Shown here one piece after another: positions 1 to 6,892 of a stretch of DNA of 9,447 nt. Each line of letters starts with the position of its first letter. Position 1 is the stretch's first letter. Under the pieces are notes generated by a model that was given only the letters and a program-made list of their open reading frames with translations, searched no databases and had not been told where the DNA came from. The position numbers were made by a program, and so were the translations under genes. This DNA is from Saprospiraceae bacterium. Lineage in GTDB: Bacteria; Bacteroidota; Bacteroidia; Chitinophagales; Saprospiraceae. The stretch spans positions 1 through 9,447 of the forward strand of contig JABDLW010000591.1 in NCBI GenBank assembly GCA_013001805.1, written 5' to 3'.

Positions 1-438
1 AAGGTGTACAGTCCCTCAAATCTGTTGGAAGAATACTTGTCAGTAAATCCTGCAAGCAAAGAGTTATCCTGGTTGCAAACTCAAGCCTGGTCCTATGTGA
101 AGAAGATTTATGAAAAGAAAAGAGTGACCAGTCTTGCCAAATTCAATCAAGTTATGAATACGAGTAAAACAGAGATGGAAATAGAACGGATCCTTCCTGC
201 TGCGTTTAGCGGAAAAATAGACACTCTTTTCATTAGGAAAGGCTTGGAAATTTGGGGCATCTATATTCCATCAAAAAACAAAGTGCGAATTGACGACCAT
301 CAAACTAGTTCAAATGTTTCTCTGATAAACCTGCTGGCACTGAATGTCATGGAAAAAGGGGGCGATGTCTTTATTTTGGAGGATAGTGAATTGCCTGATG
401 AATTTTTAGATATATATGCTCTATTTCGTTACGAATGA
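1..438 (+). CDS. baeRF-type (bacterial archaeo-eukaryotic release factor-like) protein, C-terminal part
   Basis: The frame is open to the left edge, so this is the last 145 residues of a longer protein; the GTG at position 4 is probably an internal valine codon. The end carries the pattern typical of baeRF families: a segment reading LPAAFSGKIDTLFI (about residues 64-77 counted from the GTG), a tryptophan-containing strand (WGIYI), a helix SLINLLALNVMEKGG, and a final strand ending in DIYALFRYE. In the family these form the last, L7Ae/eRF1-domain-3-like fold, and the terminal FRY is characteristic. Members are distant relatives of eRF1 and are thought to act at the ribosome, possibly under stress, but no exact role is established. 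The ATPase gene follows 33 bases downstream on the same strand, so the two may be co-transcribed. Family recognition is by eye; confidence is moderate to good. Confidence 0.7.
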   Translation, partial: KVYSPSNLLEEYLSVNPASKELSWLQTQAWSYVKKIYEKKRVTSLAKFNQVMNTSKTEMEIERILPAAFSGKIDTLFIRKGLEIWGIYIPSKNKVRIDDHQTSSNVSLINLLALNVMEKGGDVFILEDSELPDEFLDIYALFRYE

Positions 439-471
439 TAGCTCAATCTTTACTTCGCAATCAGCGCTCTT

Positions 472-3168
472 GTGGCTCAGATGGATTCTTTATTGGGTAG
501 TCCTCACGCTAAGACAATTGAATCTATTTGTAATGAACTAGGTGTAAATCACGCAACAGGCTTATCAAATTCCGAAGCGAAGAAGAGATTGCTAAGCTTT
601 GGAAAGAACATTCCCTCCAGGCAGCATCCCAGGTCATTATGGCGGTTACTTATTGATCAATTTCTTGATCCCATTATCTATGTATTATTAATTGCCACTG
701 CCCTGGCTTTTTTATTTGGCGAAAATATTGAGGCCATTGCCATTCTGGTAGTCATTGCGATTACCGTGGCAATCGGATTCGTGATGGAATGGCAATCAAT
801 AACTTCTATCGAAAAACTGCGAAAGCAGTCCATCACCAGGTCTGGTGTTTTGCGGGAAGGTGTAGTCATAAATCTGGATTCACGGAATATAGTGCCTGGG
901 GATATTGTGTTATTACATGAGGGTGATGTTGTACCGGCTGATGGAAGGATATTTCAGATGGAAGGACTAGGCGTCAAGGAAGATGCCCTGACCGGTGAGA
1001 GTGGTCAGGTCGATAAGCAATTATTGCTATTACAGCCCGATACTGAAATAATGGAAAGGACGAATATGGTTTTTGCCGGCACCATAGTAAGTAGGGGTTC
1101 AGCTGGCATCATTGTTACTCACACCGGAAGCGATACAGTAGCTGGGAAAATACATACATTGGCTGCGACTACTGCCATGAGCACCACGCCATTGGATAGA
1201 AAATTATTGGGTCTTAGCCGGGGGTTGATTTTACTCACTTTTATCCTGGTCATCCTGGTAGCCCTCATGGGACTTTACCAGGGAAGGGATCTATGGCTCA
1301 CAATAGAAACGGCGATTGCCTTGGCTGTAGCTGCTATCCCGGAGGGTCTACCGATTGTGGCTAGTATTGCCCTGGCCCGGGGAATGTTGCGGTTGTCCAG
1401 GAAACGGGTGATTATAAAAAACATGACGGCAGTGCAGACCCTCGGTGAAATGGGTGTCATATTTACTGACAAGACCGGTACCCTCACCGAAAATAAAATG
1501 ACCGTTCAGAAAATTATCACACCAGCCAATGAAATTATTGATTTTAATAAAGAAATATCTACTCAGGTATCCGACAAATCGGGACTTGATCTACTTTTAA
1601 GCTGTGCCGTTTTGTGTAATAACGCCGGACAAAGGGCAGAGGCTGGTATTGGAGAGGATCCTTTGGAGACTGCTCTTCTGGAGTGGGCCACCGGGTTGGA
1701 ATACAAGTATAGACTCATAAGGCAGGAATATCCCAAAATATTGGAAATTCCTTTTGATGTCAGTTCCAGGAAAATGGTCACCTTGCATGAGCATAGCGAG
1801 GGTTATTATGTTTTTGTGAAGGGTGCTGCAGAAACTGTCTTGACGCATTGTACGTTTGCCGATGCCACATCGACAGATCGAATTCAAGGAGAAGCTCTGC
1901 AGTTGCAGCAGGCCGATGACCTGGCCTCTCAGGGTCTGCGCGTTTTGGCTTTTGCGTACCGTTTTTATCAGCAGAGGCCGGATCCGGAAAACCTGTTAAA
2001 TGGCTTAACTTATCTGGGTTTGATTGGGTTTTTGGACCCGCCACGAGCTGATGTCAGGCAAGCAATGGACATCTATAAGCAGGCTGGTATCAGGGTAGTT
2101 ATGGTCACCGGGGATCACCCTGCAACGGCAGAGAAAATTGCCAGGGAATGTGGTTTACTGTCAAGCGATCAGGTGGAGCATGTATTAATGAAGGGGGATG
2201 ATTTACCCAAACCTTCTGCGTTGACAAATGAAGATGTGAATGAGATACTTGCTACCAGCATCTTTGCCCGGGTATTGCCCGATCAGAAACTGGCACTCAT
2301 CAATATTTATCAGCAAAATAAAATGGTAGTGGGCATGACGGGTGATGGTATCAATGATGCACCTGCTTTAAAAAAAGCCGACATAGGTATTGCCATGGGC
2401 ATCCGGGGTACAGAAGCAGCAAGGGAAGTCGCTGATGTTATATTGAAGGATGATCAGTTTACATCAATTAAACTTGCCATTCATCAGGGCAGGACAATTT
2501 TTGAAAACATCAGAAAATTTGTGGTTTATTTGATGTCAAGCAATCTCGCCGAGATCATATCCGTGGCAGTTGCCTCCATCGCCCACCTTCCCATTCCACT
2601 ATTGCCTTTACAGATTCTTTTTTTAAACCTTGTGACGGATATCTTCCCCGCCTTAGCTATTGGGATGGGTGACGGCAGTGAAGATTTAATGCGACAACCT
2701 CCCCGTCCCGCCAATGAGCCCATTCTCACCAGAGAGAAATGGAGGAGTATTTTAATTTATGGTCTGAGTATTTCTGTTGCGGTTGTCGGCATAACTTTTT
2801 ATGCAAGTGAATTTTTACGATTGGCACCGGAAAAAATTAATAACCTGGCATTCTACACTCTGGTTCTGGCTCAACTCATTAATGTTTTTAATTTGCCGGG
2901 AAATGAAGAGTCAATTTTTAACAACGAGATCACTCGTAACCGGTGGGTATGGGGAGCCATTCTGATTAGTCTCGTTCTGGTTGCTCTACCTAATTTTTTC
3001 TCAACAACCAAAATGGTCCTTTCTCTGGTGCCCCTGCAAGTTCAGGATTACACCTTAATTGTAATTTTCTCCATCAGCTCATTTCTTATTGCGCAGTTCG
3101 TCAAAAGCATGGTCAGTCTTGGATTCTTTGATTTTCACACACTGCTTAAACCGAAATCAATCATTTGA
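472..3168 (+). CDS. P-type (P2, Ca2+-type) cation-transporting ATPase
   Basis: Full-length inner-membrane ion pump of 898 residues that couples ATP hydrolysis to cation export. It has the N-terminal cation-ATPase domain (about residues 12-60), helices M1-M2 (about 67-107), the actuator TGES (T174-S177), M3-M4 with the ion-binding PEGLP (E291), the phosphorylation site DKTGT (D333), the nucleotide-binding KGAAE (K450), the TGD motif (T546-D548), the hinge TGDGINDAP (T623 onward), then M5-M10. Membrane residues resemble calcium pumps: N691 and E694 in M5, and N719, T722 and D723 in M6, match the SERCA residues N768, E771, N796, T799 and D800. The SERCA E908 position in M8 appears to be Q801. 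Ca2+ is the best guess; Mn2+ or other cations cannot be excluded. No heavy-metal CPC motif or N-terminal metal-binding domain is present. The start may instead be the ATG at 481 (895 residues); neither candidate has a clear ribosome binding site. Confidence 0.95.
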   Translation: MAQMDSLLGSPHAKTIESICNELGVNHATGLSNSEAKKRLLSFGKNIPSRQHPRSLWRLLIDQFLDPIIYVLLIATALAFLFGENIEAIAILVVIAITVAIGFVMEWQSITSIEKLRKQSITRSGVLREGVVINLDSRNIVPGDIVLLHEGDVVPADGRIFQMEGLGVKEDALTGESGQVDKQLLLLQPDTEIMERTNMVFAGTIVSRGSAGIIVTHTGSDTVAGKIHTLAATTAMSTTPLDRKLLGLSRGLILLTFILVILVALMGLYQGRDLWLTIETAIALAVAAIPEGLPIVASIALARGMLRLSRKRVIIKNMTAVQTLGEMGVIFTDKTGTLTENKMTVQKIITPANEIIDFNKEISTQVSDKSGLDLLLSCAVLCNNAGQRAEAGIGEDPLETALLEWATGLEYKYRLIRQEYPKILEIPFDVSSRKMVTLHEHSEGYYVFVKGAAETVLTHCTFADATSTDRIQGEALQLQQADDLASQGLRVLAFAYRFYQQRPDPENLLNGLTYLGLIGFLDPPRADVRQAMDIYKQAGIRVVMVTGDHPATAEKIARECGLLSSDQVEHVLMKGDDLPKPSALTNEDVNEILATSIFARVLPDQKLALINIYQQNKMVVGMTGDGINDAPALKKADIGIAMGIRGTEAAREVADVILKDDQFTSIKLAIHQGRTIFENIRKFVVYLMSSNLAEIISVAVASIAHLPIPLLPLQILFLNLVTDIFPALAIGMGDGSEDLMRQPPRPANEPILTREKWRSILIYGLSISVAVVGITFYASEFLRLAPEKINNLAFYTLVLAQLINVFNLPGNEESIFNNEITRNRWVWGAILISLVLVALPNFFSTTKMVLSLVPLQVQDYTLIVIFSISSFLIAQFVKSMVSLGFFDFHTLLKPKSII

Positions 3169-3190
3169 ATGATACAAGTCATTCTGTTTT
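3167..3190 (+). terminator. Weak candidate terminator after the ATPase gene
   Basis: GAATGA (3167-3172) and TCATTC (3179-3184) can form a 6-bp stem, extendable by a T-G pair, followed by TGTTTT. The stem overlaps the ATPase stop codon and is AT-rich, so it would be a weak intrinsic terminator at best. The next plus-strand ORF begins 63 bases after the ATPase stop. Confidence 0.25.
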
Positions 3191-3231
3191 ATGTAAAGAT
3201 CAACTAACATTGGTCGTAGTAATGCAATAGA

Positions 3232-3501
3232 ATGCAACGAAAAACACTTAAGGATTTTCATAATAAACTCAGCTGGAATACAAAGTTATATACCTTGCTG
3301 GCCATTGTGGTCGCGATTGTCGCTAAGTTTTCCAATGCGATGAACACCAATTTTGCGCTGACCATAATCATTGGTTTACTAGTTATCTTATTTGTCGAAT
3401 CGTTTGCGATTATTTCCGTAAAACACCCAGTGGTTTGGGGATATATAAAGTGGATCATCTTCCTGGCCGTTCTTGCCATGGTTTTATTAGCTATCAGCTG
3501 A
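3232..3501 (+). CDS. Small three-helix membrane protein of unknown function
   Basis: An 89-residue ORF with a basic, hydrophilic start (MQRKTLKDFHNK) and three strongly hydrophobic segments at about residues 18-33, 41-62 and 69-88. I do not recognise a family. The hydrophobic pattern, the positively charged N-terminus and the same orientation as the ATPase 63 bases upstream support a real gene; an accessory role to the ATPase is possible but unproven. The overlapping minus-strand ORF (3258-3506) is less protein-like and would leave no room between it and the transpeptidase gene. No Shine-Dalgarno sequence is visible. A perfect 12-bp palindrome TATCAGCTGATA (3492-3503) spans the stop codon. 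Confidence 0.6.
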   Translation: MQRKTLKDFHNKLSWNTKLYTLLAIVVAIVAKFSNAMNTNFALTIIIGLLVILFVESFAIISVKHPVVWGYIKWIIFLAVLAMVLLAIS

Positions 3502-3534
3502 TACAATTCAGTATGAACAGGTGATTAGCAAACA

Positions 3535-4452
3535 CTATTCTATACTCGCTTTCTTACCGTAAATGTCGAACAACCCGTTTTTTTCTCCTCTTGTATTATC
3601 GGTTTCCAGATCATATCGGATGATCACCCTGGTGCCAATCGGTGCATGATAATAGATCCTCCAGGCATCTCCTTCTCCCACACCAACGCAACCGTTTGAA
3701 TACGCCTTTCCCAGGGTTTTTGGATTGGTCGTGGGGTGTATGAGCTGGCCATGTCTTTGGCCGTTAATTTCAGGCTCAAGCCAAGGTATCCGCGGGGTTC
3801 GGGTTCTCTTGCCGTCATCCCGCCTGGTTAACTCGTATTTCTTTGCATTTACCGGATCAAAAAATATCGGATTTTTTTCAATGCGAACGATTCGTCCTTC
3901 CCCGGTTTTCGTTCTTAAGTCTTCCATTCTTTTCACCGCTTCCAGATATCGCCGGGTGTTGCGGCCTACTCTGACCGGCATAGAACGTAGCACGTTACCA
4001 TTTTCTAAGATTCGTAATTTGAATTCAGGAATATTGATGTCCAATGCAGTTGCATCCAGTTTCGCTTGCAGTACTGTTATTTCTTGCCAATGTGGTACCA
4101 ATAGGGTATCATTCTTTTTTAGGATGATCAGCTCACGTTGGTCAAAAGTAAATATTCCTTTTTCCATCCTCTGGTAATAATCAGTTTCCACCAGACTGTC
4201 CACAATCCAATAATTTGCATGGACCAGGATGTGTTCAGTGATTTTGCGTCCTGTTTGCGCATTAAGTGTATCAACTAAATCGGCCATCAAGTCAAAATAC
4301 TGTCCGATAATGATATTTTCTTCAATGACGACTCGCTGCTGGTTTAGGCCATCTCCAGGGACTATGCTCCAGGATTCTGATTGGGCCCTGGCTGGTAAAA
4401 AAATGGTCAGAAACACGAGGAAAAGTGGAATTTTAATTGATTTAGGAGACAT
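3535..4452 (-). CDS. Secreted YkuD-family L,D-transpeptidase
   Basis: The frame is open from 4596, but the ATG at 4452 starts a clear signal peptide (SIKIPLFLVFLTIFLPARA, cleavage probably after A23), giving a 305-residue exported protein; the 48 codons before it look non-coding. The C-terminal YkuD domain (about residues 140-282) contains LIHPTTNP (H239) and YSNGCVGVG (C255), the His and nucleophilic Cys of L,D-transpeptidases, 15 residues apart as the family motif requires. Such enzymes make 3-3 crosslinks in peptidoglycan or attach proteins to it in the periplasm. The usual SHGC is here SNGC and the residue two after Cys is Gly rather than Asn or Arg, so the site is a variant. A short stretch near residues 100-121, ending KKNDTLLVPHW, recalls a degenerate LysM-like segment. 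It is convergent with the small membrane-protein gene, 33 bases away. Confidence 0.85.
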   Translation of the reverse strand: MSPKSIKIPLFLVFLTIFLPARAQSESWSIVPGDGLNQQRVVIEENIIIGQYFDLMADLVDTLNAQTGRKITEHILVHANYWIVDSLVETDYYQRMEKGIFTFDQRELIILKKNDTLLVPHWQEITVLQAKLDATALDINIPEFKLRILENGNVLRSMPVRVGRNTRRYLEAVKRMEDLRTKTGEGRIVRIEKNPIFFDPVNAKKYELTRRDDGKRTRTPRIPWLEPEINGQRHGQLIHPTTNPKTLGKAYSNGCVGVGEGDAWRIYYHAPIGTRVIIRYDLETDNTRGEKNGLFDIYGKKASIE

Positions 4453-4676
4453 AGTATCTGTAACCGTGCCAACATCGGTGGAATTAGTTGGGGTGAATCT
4501 TTGCACGGATTCGCCGTTACACGAATTGCTACTTGTGCGAGGCGTGTGATAGTCCCCTTGTCTTTCGCTCTTGCTTAATGAGAATTTTTGTAACATCGGC
4601 TGTCTTTATATAATACATAATAATTAAGCCAAGGGAGAATCCAGAATGGGATTTTATGTTTAATCGGTCCGTTCGG

Positions 4677-5576
4677 TTAGTCCGCAACAGATTCAAGAAG
4701 AAATGGAAGTGAATAGTGTTTTTCCGATTCTTCTTCCCAACCGCGAACCACTCTTTTGCCTTTTAGAGGGCCTTTGGTTTCCGTCACAATAGTGACCTGT
4801 CCCTCCTGTCCATTTTTATGGAAGTAAATAATGACCCAATCTTTTTCTTTTCCCAGTTGATGAGCTCTGGCTGTATTTGAGTAAAGCACGGTAAAATGCC
4901 AGGGCCCCCGATCTACGTGATAAATCGGAAGCCACGCTGCTTTCGTAGGATTGAATCGTTTTGGAGCGATCATTTTAAGCTGACCGGCAGCTGCCATCTC
5001 CCGGTAGGTTAGATCTAAGTCCAATAAGATTTCCACACCCGGTATCTTTCTGATTCCGGTACCTTGATGCCGGGTCATCCAATTTTTGCTAAGGTCCTTC
5101 TTACTTAATAGACCAGCCAATGCCATCTCGATTAATTGCACCCGTGCTGAACCGATACCAGGTACTTTGGCCAACCGTCCATCGTGCACGGCCTGCTCCA
5201 ATTCTTCCAGCGTGTCAATATCCAATTTCTTCATGATCTGTTTGGTCAGAGCCGGCCCAATTCCCGGGATACTCTCAATTAAATTTTCAAACGAAACCTC
5301 ACCTTTCAACCGGTTTAAATAACGGCTGTAACCAGCCAGCGTGTAGTCAGTAATAATGTTTGCGATGCTGTGACCAATCGCCGGAATCGCTTCAATTTTT
5401 TTCAATTCCTTTTTCTTGGCTAATTCCTTGAGGTCTTCAGGAAACTTGCTGACTTCTTGTGCAGCCCTTCGATAGGCTTGAATCCTGAATGGACTGGCAT
5501 CTTGTATGTCGAGAAGATCTGCTATCTGATGGAGCAGGTTATATATATCCTCATTGCTAGCATTTCGAAAAGCCAT
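4677..5576 (-). CDS. PolX-like helix-hairpin-helix protein lacking polymerase and PHP domains
   Basis: A 299-residue protein. Residues 8-48 (NEDIYNLLHQIADLLDIQ, then FRIQAYRRAA) match the 8-kDa DNA-binding domain at the N-terminus of family X DNA polymerases. Three helix-hairpin-helix motifs follow: IPAIGHSIA (64-72), IPGIGPALT (103-111) and VPGIGSARV (138-146). The palm with its catalytic aspartates and the PHP exonuclease of bacterial PolX are absent. In their place is a conserved-looking C-terminal domain (about 175-285) with RFNPTKAAWLPIYH, RGPWHFTVLYSNTARAH, DWVIIYF and VTETKGPLKGKRVVRG. I recognise this as a recurrent family architecture, usually annotated as an HhH DNA-binding protein, with no established function. 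Binding to gapped or branched DNA is inferred from the N-terminus. It lies 21 bases downstream of the Usp gene, probably in one transcript. The ATG at 5576 gives the expected N-terminus. Confidence 0.8.
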   Translation of the reverse strand: MAFRNASNEDIYNLLHQIADLLDIQDASPFRIQAYRRAAQEVSKFPEDLKELAKKKELKKIEAIPAIGHSIANIITDYTLAGYSRYLNRLKGEVSFENLIESIPGIGPALTKQIMKKLDIDTLEELEQAVHDGRLAKVPGIGSARVQLIEMALAGLLSKKDLSKNWMTRHQGTGIRKIPGVEILLDLDLTYREMAAAGQLKMIAPKRFNPTKAAWLPIYHVDRGPWHFTVLYSNTARAHQLGKEKDWVIIYFHKNGQEGQVTIVTETKGPLKGKRVVRGWEEESEKHYSLPFLLESVAD

Positions 5577-5597
5577 TTTTATAATTTATTTTCATTT

Positions 5598-6419
5598 TTA
5601 ACTGAATAGTAAAAGTGGCGTTCTGGATTTAAAGAGCATTTTCCGGGTGAGACTTGATCGGTATAATTGCTCCCAAAAGTACCGGTGTGGTTTATAAAAT
5701 GCCAGTAGATCCGCTCGCTCTTTTTTACTGAATTTCATAATGCCTTCTTCCACGCTTACGGCTGCTGAAACGGTAAAATCTATATGGGAAAAAGGTCGCT
5801 GTTTATGCGTGATATCCGGAACATCAGTACTGGAACTTGGATCAATGTGGACCATATGGATTTTGGATACGGCAAAAGTTTTGCTAAATGTGGATAGCCA
5901 ATTAATTGCCTTTTCTTCAGTTTTAGTCAACTGCTTAAAATTTTGTATAGCGGTTGGGAATAGAATTTTATTCAGACCCTTAAATTTGGAACCATTGGGA
6001 ATGGCCAGAATCGGTATTTTTGACAGGTGAACTGTTTGAGATGTCACGGTGCCAATGATTCGATCCATCAAGCTGTACTTTTGGCGCAGGGCCATGATGA
6101 TTAAATCGTACGATTTGCTTTTTGCATATTCTGCGATTTCATTTGCAGTATATGGGCCATAAATTGCCTTGGTGCTCCCCCGGTGTCTGGTAGGTATTTT
6201 CAAATGTATTTCCTCCAGGTGCGCCTCCACTGCTCTTGTCCGTGAATCCAGCATGTCACTGAAAGCACGGGTGGGTATATTACTGGCAACTACGACCGAA
6301 ATATCGAAAACATGTACCAGATCGAACTTAAGATCGGTCTTTTTTATCAAAGCCAGCGCGTATTTCAAGGCATTATGACAACTGTCGGAAAAATCAGTTG
6401 CCAGAAGTATTTTTTTCAT
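5598..6419 (-). CDS. Universal stress protein, two tandem UspA-like domains
   Basis: A 273-residue cytoplasmic protein. It begins MKKILLATDFSDSCHNALKYAL, the typical first strand and helix of a UspA domain, with the ATP-pocket Asp at D9. Domain 1 runs to about residue 141 (IPILAIPNGS) and a second, more diverged domain from about 149 (LNKILFPTAI) to the end (RTPLLLFS). The ATP-binding signature G-x2-G-x9-G-(S/T) is incomplete in domain 1: the first two glycines are replaced (A110, K114) and only G123-T124 remains. It is not recognisable in domain 2. The protein may therefore not bind ATP in the usual way. Double-domain Usp proteins commonly act in stress and growth-arrest responses. It appears to be the first gene of a two-gene unit with the HhH gene, with its promoter somewhere in 6420-6540. 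The ATG at 6419 is well supported by the N-terminal motif. Confidence 0.88.
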   Translation of the reverse strand: MKKILLATDFSDSCHNALKYALALIKKTDLKFDLVHVFDISVVVASNIPTRAFSDMLDSRTRAVEAHLEEIHLKIPTRHRGSTKAIYGPYTANEIAEYAKSKSYDLIIMALRQKYSLMDRIIGTVTSQTVHLSKIPILAIPNGSKFKGLNKILFPTAIQNFKQLTKTEEKAINWLSTFSKTFAVSKIHMVHIDPSSSTDVPDITHKQRPFSHIDFTVSAAVSVEEGIMKFSKKERADLLAFYKPHRYFWEQLYRSSLTRKMLFKSRTPLLLFS

Positions 6420-6491
6420 GCGGGAGATTTTTAAAATGAGCTTTCTTTTTCGATCAAAGTAGATGAAAGACGTTCTTTGTGTTCCTTCATC

Positions 6492-6512
6492 TATTTATTG
6501 AAACAATAAATA
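6492..6512. repeat. 9-bp inverted repeat upstream of the Usp gene
   Basis: TATTTATTG (6492-6500) and CAATAAATA (6504-6512) are perfect complements separated by AAA. A second overlapping inverted pair, TAGATGAA (6460-6467) and TTCATCTA (6486-6493), lies between it and the Usp start. Being 40-95 bases upstream of the Usp start, these could be an operator or a leader hairpin; the regulator is unknown. Confidence 0.45.
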
Positions 6513-6665
6513 CCAGATAGGAAGTTCAGATAATTAACATGGCTCTAGGATGATGCTACTCAATGTGCTTCGTGATGTTGATCAATGTGATCTAGTGTAC
6601 CGTCTCACAAATATCTATACACCAAAAGCAGGTCTTTTTCCGCCATCTTTTCATCATCAAAAGTC

Positions 6666-6780
6666 TCCCGTAGCGACTGCTGCCTGTCAGCAGTAGCCTG
6701 CCAGGCAGGTGTTCGCCCGCCCGGCCTGGTCAGCCAGACGGGATTTTGCTTCTACTGACGCTTCGGTCAGCATACGGGAT
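6666..6780. repeat. GC-rich island of nested palindromes (possible structured RNA or palindromic repeat element)
   Basis: TCCCGT (6666-6671) and ACGGGA (6738-6743) are complementary and enclose further hairpins: ACTGCTG/CAGCAGT (6676-6682/6688-6694, 5-base loop), CCTGC/GCAGG (6697-6701/6705-6709) and CTGG/CCAG (6726-6729/6734-6737). An alternative long-range pairing CCAGGC/GCCTGG (6701-6706/6724-6729) competes with the last two. A further hairpin CTGAC/GTCAG (6755-6759/6766-6770) lies just outside. ACGGGATTT occurs twice (6738-6746 and 6774-6782). The island stands out sharply in base composition from both flanks. It resembles short palindromic repeats scattered in bacterial genomes, but copy number cannot be judged from one window. 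Confidence 0.5.
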
Positions 6781-6789
6781 TTAACCCGC

Positions 6790-6818
6790 ATTATGCATTA
6801 GCATAACTAATGCATAAT
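6790..6818. repeat. Perfect 12-bp inverted repeat with 5-base spacer
   Basis: ATTATGCATTAG (6790-6801) and CTAATGCATAAT (6807-6818) are exact complements around CATAA. A third, partial copy ATGCATTAG occurs at 6850-6858. Suitable as a stable hairpin or a dimeric-protein site; the function is unknown. Confidence 0.6.
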
Positions 6819-6824
6819 TTGACG

Positions 6825-6880
6825 ATTGAAAATCAATATTTTACGTAGGATGCATTAGAACCAAAATGGTGATTTTCAAT
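6825..6880. repeat. 11-bp inverted repeat
   Basis: ATTGAAAATCA (6825-6835) and TGATTTTCAAT (6870-6880) are exact complements 34 bases apart, enclosing the extra ATGCATTAG copy. The left arm also contains its own small palindrome, ATTGA-AAA-TCAAT. Confidence 0.5.
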
Positions 6881-6892
6881 ATCAGGGTTTAA

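Noticed and set aside
678..2729. Several minus-strand ORFs of 63-96 codons inside the ATPase gene
   Set aside because: They lie wholly within a gene of certain identity, have no protein-like features and are frame shadows.
3258..3506. 82-codon minus-strand ORF opposite the small membrane protein
   Set aside because: The plus-strand reading has a basic start and three clean hydrophobic helices and suits the local gene order better.
3725..4549. Plus-strand ORFs of 150 and 106 codons opposite the L,D-transpeptidase
   Set aside because: The minus strand encodes a signal peptide and the YkuD active site; the plus-strand translations are rich in Ser, Arg and Cys and look like antisense reading.
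4453..4596. 48-codon N-terminal extension of the L,D-transpeptidase frame
   Set aside because: The internal ATG at 4452 begins a textbook signal peptide, so an exported protein must start there; the extension is polar and would hide the signal.
4638..4653. AATCC/GGATT hairpin after the HhH gene as a terminator
   Set aside because: In the minus-strand direction it is not followed by a T-run, and the stem is only 5 bp.
6550..6696. 48-codon ORF running into the GC-rich island
   Set aside because: No family resemblance, no promoter or start signal, and its 3' part is made of palindromic repeat sequence.
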